Positions 1 through 5,750 of a stretch of 7,971 bases of DNA are shown here, piece after piece. The first letter of the stretch is position 1, and every line of letters begins with the position of its first letter. A program made the translations under genes and the position numbers. Source of the DNA: an uncultured Olsenella sp. (GTDB lineage Bacteria > Actinomycetota > Coriobacteriia > Coriobacteriales > Atopobiaceae); assembly GCA_959598545.1 (NCBI GenBank), contig CAUGFC010000085.1, positions 1 to 7,971 of the forward strand, written 5' to 3'. The notes under the pieces are model-generated. The model was given only the letters and a program-made list of their open reading frames with translations, searched no databases and had not been told where the DNA came from.

Positions 1-24
1 CCCGCCGGCAAGCGCGCCGGCGGG
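1..24. other. GC-rich hairpin at the window edge
   Basis: A perfect 9-bp inverted repeat, CCCGCCGGC (1-9) and GCCGGCGGG (16-24), encloses a 6-nt loop. It could be the terminator stem of a gene lying to the left, but no T-run follows on the plus strand and the other side is outside the window, so its direction and role cannot be decided. Confidence 0.3.
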
Positions 25-35
25 GCCGCCACTGC

Positions 36-80
36 ATCTTGTCTGTACTTTTTTGCGTTAGTCACAAGTACAGACAAGAT
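36..80. promoter_or_regulatory. Perfect 15-bp inverted repeat upstream of the ZIP gene
   Basis: ATCTTGTCTGTACTT (36-50) and its exact reverse complement (66-80) are separated by 15 bp, which places the arms 30 bp apart, about three helical turns, on the same DNA face. The arms are AT-richer than the surroundings. A third copy lies at 146-160, between this repeat and the start codon. Three copies at unequal spacing point to a protein-binding operator rather than only an RNA hairpin, though the arms could also pair in RNA. A metal-responsive regulator is the natural guess because the next gene is a metal transporter; the sequence is not a DtxR, Zur or MntR box that I recognise. Confidence 0.65.
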
Positions 81-145
81 TCTGCTTGCAAAGCCGCAGG
101 TAGAAAAATGCTACTAATTGGGTGATACTTAAGGGGTCGCGATAA

Positions 146-160
146 AACTACAGACAAGAT
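146..160. promoter_or_regulatory. Third copy of the ZIP operator element
   Basis: AACTACAGACAAGAT matches the arm at 66-80 at 14 of 15 positions, in the same orientation. It sits 26 bp before the ZIP start codon and 15 bp before its Shine-Dalgarno sequence, where a bound protein could block transcription initiation or early elongation. The intervening stretch 81-145 probably holds the promoter: TTGCAA at 86-91 and a TATAAT-like GATACT at 124-129 are visible, but they are not at standard spacing to each other, so no exact promoter is called. Confidence 0.55.
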
Positions 161-186
161 GAGTTCAAGCTGTCCGGAGGCCCTTC

Positions 187-996
187 ATGATCGACAACAT
201 CCCCCAGGCGCTCACGTGGGCTGCGCTCGGTTGCGGCTTCACGTGGCTCATGACCACGGCGGGCTCGGCCGTCGTGTTCTTCTTCAGAAGCGAGCGCAAG
301 CTCATGCACCACATCTTCCTTGGCTTCGCCGCGGGCGTCATGATCGCGGCGAGCGTGTGGTCGCTGCTCAACCCAGCCATCGAGCAGGCCGAGGGGCAGG
401 GCGTCCCGGGCTGGCTCCCCGCGGCGGGCGGCTTTCTGCTCGGAGTGGCCTTCCTCATGGCGCTCGACACCTTCCTTCCACACCTCCACGCGGACTCCGA
501 CGAGCCCGAGGGCGTCCCCTCGGGGTGGAAGCGCACGACGCTCCTGATCTCGGCGGTGACGCTGCACAACATCCCCGAGGGCATGTCGGTGGGCCTACTC
601 TTTGCCATGGCCGCGCAGACGGCGGGTGCGGCGGGGGAGGCCTACCTCGGTATGGCCGTCGCGCTTGCCATGGGCATCGGCCTTCAGAACTTCCCGGAGG
701 GCGCCGCGATCTCCCTGCCGCTGGCGCGCGAGGGCATGAGCCGGCGCCGCGCGTTCGTGGCGGGCAGCCTCTCTGGCATCGTGGAGCCAATCTTCGGCGT
801 GGCCGTGGTGCTGGCGAGCGGGTGGATCTCGCCGTTCATGCCGTGGCTGCTCGCCTTCGCAGCGGGCGCGATGGTCTACGTGGTCGTTGAGGAGCTCATC
901 CCCGAGGCGCACCTTGGCGAGCACTCGAACGTGGGAACGCTCGGCTTCATCGCCGGCTTCGTGGTGATGATGGTCCTCGACGTGGCGCTCGGCTAG
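187..996 (+). CDS. ZIP family divalent metal transporter (ZupT/GufA-like)
   Basis: This 269-residue integral membrane protein is probably an importer of zinc and related divalent metals (Fe, Mn, Cd) across the cytoplasmic membrane. Two signature ZIP metal-site motifs are visible: HNIPEG at residues 127-132 and QNFPEG at 167-172, the paired helix IV and V sites that form the transport metal centre. EELIPE at 235-240 is a typical later-helix motif. Hydrophobic stretches fit about eight membrane segments, and a His-containing loop (PHLHADSDE, about 98-106) precedes the first motif, as in many ZIP proteins. Length is normal for ZupT/GufA members. The start is supported by GGAGG at 176-180, six bases before ATG. 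The gene is monocistronic and convergent to the kinase gene. Three copies of a 15-bp element upstream suggest dedicated control. The exact metal cannot be told from sequence. Confidence 0.93.
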   Translation: MIDNIPQALTWAALGCGFTWLMTTAGSAVVFFFRSERKLMHHIFLGFAAGVMIAASVWSLLNPAIEQAEGQGVPGWLPAAGGFLLGVAFLMALDTFLPHLHADSDEPEGVPSGWKRTTLLISAVTLHNIPEGMSVGLLFAMAAQTAGAAGEAYLGMAVALAMGIGLQNFPEGAAISLPLAREGMSRRRAFVAGSLSGIVEPIFGVAVVLASGWISPFMPWLLAFAAGAMVYVVVEELIPEAHLGEHSNVGTLGFIAGFVVMMVLDVALG

Positions 997-998
997 CG

Positions 999-1076
999 AT
1001 AAGTAAACCAAGGCATACTTATGGAGAAGCTGTGATACCCTAGCATGCCGATGGGATTTAGCAAAAGTTAACTTAT
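999..1076. promoter_or_regulatory. AT-rich patch with repeated ACTTAT motifs
   Basis: Just after the ZIP stop codon the DNA becomes AT-rich. ATAAGTA (999-1005) and TACTTAT (1016-1022) form a perfect inverted repeat, and a third ACTTAT occurs at 1071-1076 joined to the palindrome AAGTTAACTT (1065-1074). A -10-like TATTCT is at 1074-1079. The patch could be a promoter or operator for a short plus-strand transcript that ends at the terminator at 1175-1214, or a leftover intergenic region of the ZIP transcript. No convincing -35 box is seen. Confidence 0.35.
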
Positions 1077-1174
1077 TCTAACGATGCGCCAAGAAAAGAG
1101 CGACTCGACCGGGCGCAACGCGTTTTACCCAGCCCGAGCGGCGGACCCTCTCCCCGTCGCGAAAGGCACTCCAA

Positions 1175-1214
1175 GCGCCACCTGCCAACCCCTCACGGCA
1201 GGTGGCGCGTTTTT
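1175..1214 (+). terminator. Rho-independent terminator, plus strand
   Basis: A perfect 12-bp stem, GCGCCACCTGCC (1175-1186) with GGCAGGTGGCGC (1197-1208), has a 10-nt loop and is followed by G and five T residues (1210-1214). It would end plus-strand transcripts, either ZIP read-through or a short transcript from the AT-rich patch. The kinase stop codon on the other strand (1193-1195) lies in the loop, so the right arm is also the last coding bases of the kinase gene. In the minus direction the stem is followed by TTGGAG, a poor U-tract, so efficient termination of the kinase mRNA here is doubtful. Confidence 0.85.
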
Positions 1215-2926
1215 GTCTCCTCAAGGGTGGGAGTTGCGGATTCGACGACCGGCGCGGGGAGCTGACGCTTGGCCTCGCGAGCGATGCTGGGCGCACAGGC
1301 GCACGCGTAGTCAACGGCGAGCGGAAGCCACGTGGCGCTGGCGCAGGCGAGCACCGCGGCGAGGGCTCCCGACAGGGAGTTCCCCATCCCCATGTGCGCC
1401 CAGAACAGGGCCGCGCTTGCCGCTGCCCCAGCCGCGAGCGCAACGCTCCCTCTCACGAGCCCGGCCGCGCCCGAGACGTCGCGCCACCGCGCGACCAGGG
1501 CGAGAAGTGAGGGCGCGAGCAGCAGCGCCGCCACGAGGGAGGTTCTGCCCGGGTCGCCCGTGCCGGCGAGCCAGGAGGTAGTGGCCACGACCGCCCCCAT
1601 CGAGAGCAGCCCGATCGCGCGCCCGGCCGTGCGCAGGAGGCGCCAGCGCGAGAGCGGCGGGCTGATTCCCAGCCAGGTGCTTCCCGTCATGCACGGCGTG
1701 AGCGACCGCCCGTCCAGCGTGCGCCTGACGTTTCTCCCGTAGCGCTCGGCGAGTCCGTCCAGCTCGTCGCGCATGAGCTCGGGCATTGGGCGTCTGCGCT
1801 GGTCAACGGCGAGGCAGGCCATGAGCGCGTCGGCGATTTGCTCGTCAGCGAGCGAAAGCGCCCTCCTGAGCTCAGCACTGTTCGGGGACAGCTCCCGCTC
1901 AAGCGCCAGCGGCGCCACGGTGACGGCGGCCTCCCCCTCGCGGGCGAGCACGGCGGCGAGGTCGCTGGCGGCCGCGTGCGCCGGGACGGGACGGCCGGGG
2001 GCGCGCTCCACCTTGTGGCGGTAGGGCGAGGCGGCGCGCGTTGCGTCGGGGAAGGGAGCCTGCCCGCCGAGAAGCTCGCACAGCACGCTCCCAGCGGCGT
2101 ACACGTCAATCGCGGACGAATGCCGCTGCCGCTCGACCTCGGCCACGTCGTCGCTCAGCATCTCCGGCGGCGCGTAGGCGACCGTGGCGTGGCGCAGCGC
2201 GCCGTGGGCCACCGTGAAGGACTCGCGCTCCGTGGCGGCGGGCTCTGCCGAGCCAAAGTCGATGAGGCACAGGTCGAACGAGCCCTCGGCGCGCTGCTGC
2301 TCCAGGGAGCGATGGGCGGTCCTCACCATGACGTTTGCCATCGAGACGTCGCGGTGCACGAGCCCGCCGCCCACGAGCGAGAGGCGCGCGATCAGCTCGA
2401 AGAGGTCGCGTCCCATGCGCGCGACGGTGAGCGGCGAGAGACGACCCTCGTCGTCAACCGCGAGCTCGCGCCGTGCCTCGACGAGGGTCAGGCCCTCGAC
2501 CCACTCCATGACGATGGCGGGAACACCGTCCACGTGCCCGTATGCGTAGAGGCGCGGGAACCCGCGGAGAAGAGCGAGGCTTCTCTGGCACTCGTACTCG
2601 CGTCGGAACGCCAGGCGCAGCGAGGCCTCGTCCCCCTCAGCGCCCGTGTCCCGCCCGCCGTCGCTCTCGCTCGGGAGGATGAGCAGCTTGACCGCAAACT
2701 GCTCGCCCAGCGCGTTGGTCGCATGGAGCACGCGGCCCAGTCCGCCGCGCCTGCATCGGCTGTCGTCCGCAAAGAGCGTCGAGACGCGGCGCAGATAGGC
2801 GTCCCGCTCCGAGTCCGCGAGGGGGAAGGGCGCCTCGACGTCCCGCAGCGTGAGCACGCGCCGCGCGCGATCGGCCTCTGGGAGCATCGGCCCCTTGCTG
2901 GTGGTGAGCTCGCTTCGTTCGCTCAT
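1193..2926 (-). CDS. Membrane-anchored Hanks-type Ser/Thr protein kinase
   Basis: This 577-residue protein has an N-terminal kinase domain (about 55-395) in the cytoplasm and a C-terminal membrane region. The visible kinase motifs are glycine loop GGLGRV (61-66), ATP-anchoring Lys80 in AVK, a helix-C Glu at 110 or 112, catalytic loop HRDVSMAN (191-198, with Asp193 and Asn198), DFG (223-225), YAPPE (251-255) and IDVYAAGS (273-280). All catalytic residues are present, but the usual Lys of HRDLKPxN is replaced by Ser. Insertions occur at about 84-100 and 295-345. Four hydrophobic segments follow (about 435-454, 462-480, 488-510, 517-538), then a short tail. There is no PASTA or other outer sensor domain. 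The ATG at 2926 is chosen because it overlaps the upstream stop codon as ATGA, implying translational coupling; no clear Shine-Dalgarno is present, and upstream codons read as arginine-rich shadow of the neighbour. Substrates are unknown; the divergent FHA protein is a natural candidate. Confidence 0.88.
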   Translation of the reverse strand: MSERSELTTSKGPMLPEADRARRVLTLRDVEAPFPLADSERDAYLRRVSTLFADDSRCRRGGLGRVLHATNALGEQFAVKLLILPSESDGGRDTGAEGDEASLRLAFRREYECQRSLALLRGFPRLYAYGHVDGVPAIVMEWVEGLTLVEARRELAVDDEGRLSPLTVARMGRDLFELIARLSLVGGGLVHRDVSMANVMVRTAHRSLEQQRAEGSFDLCLIDFGSAEPAATERESFTVAHGALRHATVAYAPPEMLSDDVAEVERQRHSSAIDVYAAGSVLCELLGGQAPFPDATRAASPYRHKVERAPGRPVPAHAAASDLAAVLAREGEAAVTVAPLALERELSPNSAELRRALSLADEQIADALMACLAVDQRRRPMPELMRDELDGLAERYGRNVRRTLDGRSLTPCMTGSTWLGISPPLSRWRLLRTAGRAIGLLSMGAVVATTSWLAGTGDPGRTSLVAALLLAPSLLALVARWRDVSGAAGLVRGSVALAAGAAASAALFWAHMGMGNSLSGALAAVLACASATWLPLAVDYACACAPSIAREAKRQLPAPVVESATPTLEETKTRHLP

Positions 2927-3894
2927 AGCACGAGCCCGTCGTAGTACGAGTGGAACTCTGCCATGTAGCTGTCGCAGCTGGCCAGCGGCGCGGTGAACTC
3001 GCTGACGTGGTCGCCCGGGGTCTCGTAGCTCACGTTGACGTCCCAGGCGTCGACGTAGCATCCCACGTAGCTCGCCAGGCAGCGGTAGGCGCCAATCAGC
3101 CGCTCCTGTTCGTCGCAGTACTGGGAGTAGTTGGAGCGCACGTAGTCGCGCACGGCGATGTACTCGGAGAAGAGCCGCTGGGCGAGCGAGGCGCAGGTTT
3201 GCCGGCTCTCGCGGCGGGCTGGGAGGCTCGCGTCCCGGCAGGTGCTCTCAAAATCAGCCGCGCACGCGTTTGCCTGGCTCACGTAGCCTGTGACCGCTGA
3301 GGCCTTCCCGGCGAGAAACGCATGGAACGCGGCTTCCTCCTCAGGAGTGGGGGAGGAGTTGAAGACGTTGTCGCCGACGTTGTCTTCGCTGCTGGCGTTC
3401 CCGCCATTGCCCTGCCCGCTGTTGCCGGCGGGAGGCGCGCTGTCGTTGCTGGAGGGAGGCTCGCTGCTGCCGCCGGCAGCGAGGGATTCGTCGCTGCCTG
3501 CGGCGGGCGCGTCTGGCCCGGCGTCCGAAGCGCTGTGGTCGGAGGGCTCTCCCTGTGCGTGCGCGCCCTCGACAGAGGCGCCCTGCAGGTCGCCCTCCTG
3601 GGGCTGCTCGCCTCCCTTGTCCCCGGATCCTGAGGATCCTTGGTCGGCCGCGCCCGCGCCGGAGCCGGACTGGCCCTGGTTGACGTCTCCATGGCCCTCG
3701 GACCCTGGCTCGCCCTGCTCGCCCGCCGGCGCGCTCTGCTCGGGGGCGGGCAGCAGGCTTGGGATTGATTGGACGTAGACGATGCCGCTGAGGACGAACA
3801 GCGAGAACGCAAGCAGGACAAGGGCACTCGCCCTGGGGGGAAGGCCGTGACACCTGCGGGCGCGCGCGGAGCCGTTGGTCGGTTCATCTGGCAT
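2923..3894 (-). CDS. Single-pass membrane protein with long linker and Cys-containing outer domain
   Basis: I do not recognise a named family for this 323-residue protein. It starts with a short Arg-containing cytoplasmic segment, followed by one hydrophobic helix at about 23-42 that should act as an uncleaved signal anchor with the C-terminus outside. Residues 50-182 form a low-complexity linker rich in Ser, Gly, Ala, Pro, Glu and Asp, resembling wall-spanning stalks. The C-terminal domain (185-323) looks mostly helical and has seven cysteines (211, 219, 234, 260, 272, 279, 307), some of which may form disulfides. ATG at 3894 is preferred over upstream starts because GGGAGGA lies just before it, though the gap to ATG is short. 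It overlaps the kinase gene by four bases, so both are made together. A role as the outer sensor or scaffold for the kinase, which has no outer domain of its own, is my inference. Confidence 0.8.
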   Translation of the reverse strand: MPDEPTNGSARARRCHGLPPRASALVLLAFSLFVLSGIVYVQSIPSLLPAPEQSAPAGEQGEPGSEGHGDVNQGQSGSGAGAADQGSSGSGDKGGEQPQEGDLQGASVEGAHAQGEPSDHSASDAGPDAPAAGSDESLAAGGSSEPPSSNDSAPPAGNSGQGNGGNASSEDNVGDNVFNSSPTPEEEAAFHAFLAGKASAVTGYVSQANACAADFESTCRDASLPARRESRQTCASLAQRLFSEYIAVRDYVRSNYSQYCDEQERLIGAYRCLASYVGCYVDAWDVNVSYETPGDHVSEFTAPLASCDSYMAEFHSYYDGLVL

Positions 3895-3910
3895 GGGTCC
3901 TCCCGGTTCG

Positions 3911-3982
3911 GACGTCCCCCACATGATAGCGCGCGGTCCGCGGCGTCCGCTGGGCGGCATCCCGAGTGGCGCGGGGGACGTC
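3911..3982. promoter_or_regulatory. Divergent promoter region with a 10-bp inverted repeat
   Basis: GACGTCCCCC (3911-3920) and GGGGGACGTC (3973-3982) are a perfect inverted pair 52 bp apart in the region between the kinase operon and the FHA gene. The left arm lies just downstream of a minus-strand -10-like TATCAT (complement of 3923-3928), near the expected transcription start. The right arm lies just upstream of the plus-strand -10-like TAAAAT (3988-3993). This symmetry suggests one regulator acting on both promoters. Neither promoter has a good -35 box, which fits activator dependence, but this is inference. Confidence 0.45.
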
Positions 3983-3987
3983 TGTCG

Positions 3988-3993
3988 TAAAAT
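3988..3993 (+). promoter_or_regulatory. -10 element for the FHA gene
   Basis: TAAAAT matches the TATAAT consensus at five of six positions within an otherwise very GC-rich stretch. Transcription would begin near 4000, giving a leader of about 40 bases that contains the AGAGG-type ribosome site before ATG 4040. No standard -35 hexamer is found 16-18 bp upstream. Confidence 0.4.
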
Positions 3994-4039
3994 GTCTGGG
4001 CAACGGAAGCGGGCGCTTTGCGCGGAGAGGTTCCAGGGA

Positions 4040-4990
4040 ATGCTGAACGGTCACGACCAGACGCCCTGCGGGGTGCTCTTCTCGCTGCTCAAGACGCACG
4101 GGGGCATCTCGCACCGCGAGCTCGCCGACCTCATGCTCTCCGAGCGGCCCCTGCCCAACGGACGTACCCCACGAGACCTTGCCCGCGATCGGTCCTGGCT
4201 GTCCCGCAACGTGGTGCACGCCCCGGTGGGCACGCTGCAGCAGCGCTACTTCTGTGACTACGGGAGCGCGGCGGCACGCGTGATGAGCCGTCTGAGATCG
4301 AAGCGGGGCCGCGCGATGTCCGCGGAAGACATCGTTGCGGTGCTGATGGGCGAGCCGGGCCGGGCGATGGACGTTGCGCTCGAGCGGTGCCACGAGGACG
4401 CGAAGCTCTATCGCAACGCGCTCGGGCGCTTGGCCGGCGGCGAGGGCCTGACCCCGGGCGAGCGCGCGGAGTCGGCGCTGGTGCTCTTCGTGACGACGGG
4501 CTGCACGGCCGACGTGCGCTCCTCGGTTGCCTACGCGATGGACTACGTGCGCACGACGCTCGGCCGCAGGGCGGGCACACCAACGGTGGGCACGGTCGCG
4601 CCGGCCGACGAGAGGGCATGCGCCTCGCGCCCAGGTCTGAAGACCAGGCTCGGGCTGATTCGCGTGGAGGGTGGCTATGTGGCGGGCGACCCGCACTGGC
4701 TCTCCGATTCTCCCGAGGGCGTTATGATTGGCTCTTTGGCCATGGGCGAGAAGGACATCACAGACGTGGGCCCCGGCGTGTCCGGCCGCCACGCGATCGT
4801 CCGACGCGACGAGAGGGGCGTCTGGCTCGTTGAGGACCTGGGCTCCAAGAACGGGACGGCGCTGGTGAGCGGCGCCACGCACGAGAGCGCCAGGCTTGAG
4901 GCGGGCTCGCCGGCGGCCCTGCGCCCCGGAGACGAGCTCGTGCTCGCCGGCGCCACGACCTTCGTGGCGATCGAGGGCGTGGCGCAGTAG
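4040..4990 (+). CDS. FHA-domain protein, cytoplasmic
   Basis: This 316-residue protein has a C-terminal forkhead-associated domain (about 226-313). FHA domains usually bind phosphothreonine peptides. Visible signature: VSGRHAIV (247-254) and DLGSKNGT (266-273), then RPGDEL and the closing strands. Ser248, His251 and Asn271 align with conserved FHA residues, but the Arg of the usual GR motif before them appears as Ser232 (IGS). The N-terminal 175 residues are helical and unassigned; residues 10-35 (HGGISHRELADLML) could be a helix-turn-helix, weakly. No membrane segment is seen. I chose ATG 4040 because GGAGAGG (4024-4030) lies nine bases upstream; the earlier in-frame ATG at 3992 overlaps the -10 element and has no ribosome site. 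The gene is divergent from the kinase operon, consistent with a reader or substrate of that kinase. Confidence 0.85.
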   Translation: MLNGHDQTPCGVLFSLLKTHGGISHRELADLMLSERPLPNGRTPRDLARDRSWLSRNVVHAPVGTLQQRYFCDYGSAAARVMSRLRSKRGRAMSAEDIVAVLMGEPGRAMDVALERCHEDAKLYRNALGRLAGGEGLTPGERAESALVLFVTTGCTADVRSSVAYAMDYVRTTLGRRAGTPTVGTVAPADERACASRPGLKTRLGLIRVEGGYVAGDPHWLSDSPEGVMIGSLAMGEKDITDVGPGVSGRHAIVRRDERGVWLVEDLGSKNGTALVSGATHESARLEAGSPAALRPGDELVLAGATTFVAIEGVAQ

Positions 4991-5170
4991 GTCGCAAACG
5001 CCGCCCCTTGTGCCACATGCCCGCAGTGCGCGGGGAGGCCCAGCGCGACGAGGACTGCTAGTCCGCATATCCTGTCGTGTCCGAGTGCGTTCCTGCCATG
5101 TGCGAGCCTCCCTCTCCCCGATGGGCTCAGGCGTCTTTTGCCCAACAGGATACGGACGGCCTACGGGGAT

Positions 5171-5185
5171 TTGTTGATACAACAA
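5171..5185. promoter_or_regulatory. Operator-like dyad TTGTTG-ATA-CAACAA
   Basis: Perfect 6-bp arms around three bases, in the leader of the zinc-ribbon cluster. A related dyad (TGTTG-TGT-CAACA) occurs 58 bp downstream at 5230-5242. Sharing of TGTTG-N3-CAACA between two sites suggests a dimeric DNA-binding regulator. I cannot name the family. Confidence 0.5.
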
Positions 5186-5229
5186 TCAACGACCGAGTGC
5201 CGCGCTGCCGCGCATTGCCCGGCAGGAGA

Positions 5230-5242
5230 TGTTGTGTCAACA
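5230..5242. promoter_or_regulatory. Operator-like dyad TGTTG-TGT-CAACA
   Basis: Perfect 5-bp arms around three bases, matching the core of the dyad at 5171-5185. It lies about 60 bp before the first start codon of the zinc-ribbon cluster, a position suited to repression. It may be bound together with the upstream dyad. Confidence 0.5.
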
Positions 5243-5301
5243 AAAAGCCGCTCTTCGATGGTTCAATGGGCGCGCGTGGTCCCGATCTCGAGGAGGAGTA
5301 A

Positions 5302-5748
5302 ATGGATGACAAGCTGACGTGCCCTGCTTGTGGCGCTCCCGTCCCAGGCGATTCCGTGTTCTGCCCAACGTGCGGGGCCGCGGTCAGCTCCGCGGTGCCC
5401 AAGGAGGGCGATTCGCCCGCTGCCGAGCAGGGTACAGGGGCACCGAGAGAGGTTCCCGCCCCGCCCGCTCATGCCGAGGCGGGGCGGAAGCCGAGCCAGA
5501 ATCGCGATGTCGCAAGGATTGCTGCGGGCGTTGCCTTGGCGGTCATCGGCATAGCGATGGCGGTTCTCGTGGAGCCCTCCGTTACCGACATGTCTTTCGG
5601 TGGTGACGCCTATACCTACATCTATCAGGGCATCATGGTCATCGTCTCGCAGGTGGGCCTGCTTGTGCGTTGCGTTGGCATGGTGATTGCCGTGACGGGC
5701 GCGCTTCTGGTGGCGCAGGGAATGTCACGCTCCTCCAGCGGCTTCTGA
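5302..5748 (+). CDS. Zinc-ribbon protein with two membrane segments
   Basis: This 148-residue protein begins with a classical zinc ribbon, CPAC (7-10) and CPTC (21-24), each followed by Gly, likely binding one zinc ion in the cytoplasm. A flexible Pro/Ala/Glu-rich linker (about 30-65) leads to two hydrophobic segments (about 70-90 and 112-140), with QNRDVAR before the first arguing for an inside N-terminus and therefore both ends inside. There is no catalytic motif. The start is well supported by AGGAGG (5291-5296), five bases before ATG. It is the first gene of a three-gene cluster sharing the same N-terminal module; the next start codon follows its stop after two bases. Function is unknown; a structural or signalling role in the membrane is a guess. 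Confidence 0.85.
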   Translation: MDDKLTCPACGAPVPGDSVFCPTCGAAVSSAVPKEGDSPAAEQGTGAPREVPAPPAHAEAGRKPSQNRDVARIAAGVALAVIGIAMAVLVEPSVTDMSFGGDAYTYIYQGIMVIVSQVGLLVRCVGMVIAVTGALLVAQGMSRSSSGF

Positions 5749-5750
5749 GC

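Larger units (their letters stand above)
4991..5301. other. 311-bp non-coding region before the zinc-ribbon cluster
   Basis: No gene is supported here; the in-frame open stretches lack ribosome sites and recognisable content. The left part is GC-rich with a short hairpin CCCGC (5020-5024)/GCGGG (5030-5034) lacking a T-run, so a terminator for the FHA gene is not convincing. An imperfect inverted pair lies at 5061-5075 (GTCCGCATATCCTGT) and 5145-5157 (ACAGGATACGGAC), differing by two extra bases. Two TGTTG-N3-CAACA dyads are described separately. The promoter of the downstream cluster should be in the right half, but I could not fix its -35 and -10 boxes. Confidence 0.5.

Noticed and set aside
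1084..1581. Open frame on the plus strand starting at ATG 1084, possibly leaderless after TATTCT
   Set aside because: It runs through the strong terminator and then antisense to the kinase gene, has no ribosome site, and its product is Arg/Pro/Ala-rich shadow-like sequence.
1838..2944. Long open frame on the plus strand opposite the kinase gene
   Set aside because: It is the antisense shadow of a gene with clear kinase motifs; long reverse frames are expected in GC-rich coding DNA.
2927..3061. Longer kinase N-terminus with 45 extra residues
   Set aside because: The extension is arginine-rich, lies wholly inside the preceding gene in another frame, and ignores the typical ATGA overlap at 2923-2926.
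3625..3645. Two GGATCC sites three bases apart, looking like a palindrome
   Set aside because: They lie in the Gly-Ser coding stretch of the stalk protein and are explained by low-complexity codons.
3895..3960. Longer form of the stalk protein starting at 3960 or 3924
   Set aside because: Those starts have no ribosome site and would include the likely promoter; ATG 3894 has GGGAGGA just upstream.
3875..4039. FHA protein starting at 3875 or 3992
   Set aside because: The first would overlap the divergent gene start, and the second overlaps the TAAAAT -10 element without a ribosome site. ATG 4040 has GGAGAGG at suitable distance. ATG 3992 cannot be fully excluded.
5077..5301. Small 74-residue open frame in the leader of the zinc-ribbon cluster
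   Set aside because: GTG start without a ribosome site, no recognisable content, and it covers the two operator-like dyads and the downstream ribosome site.
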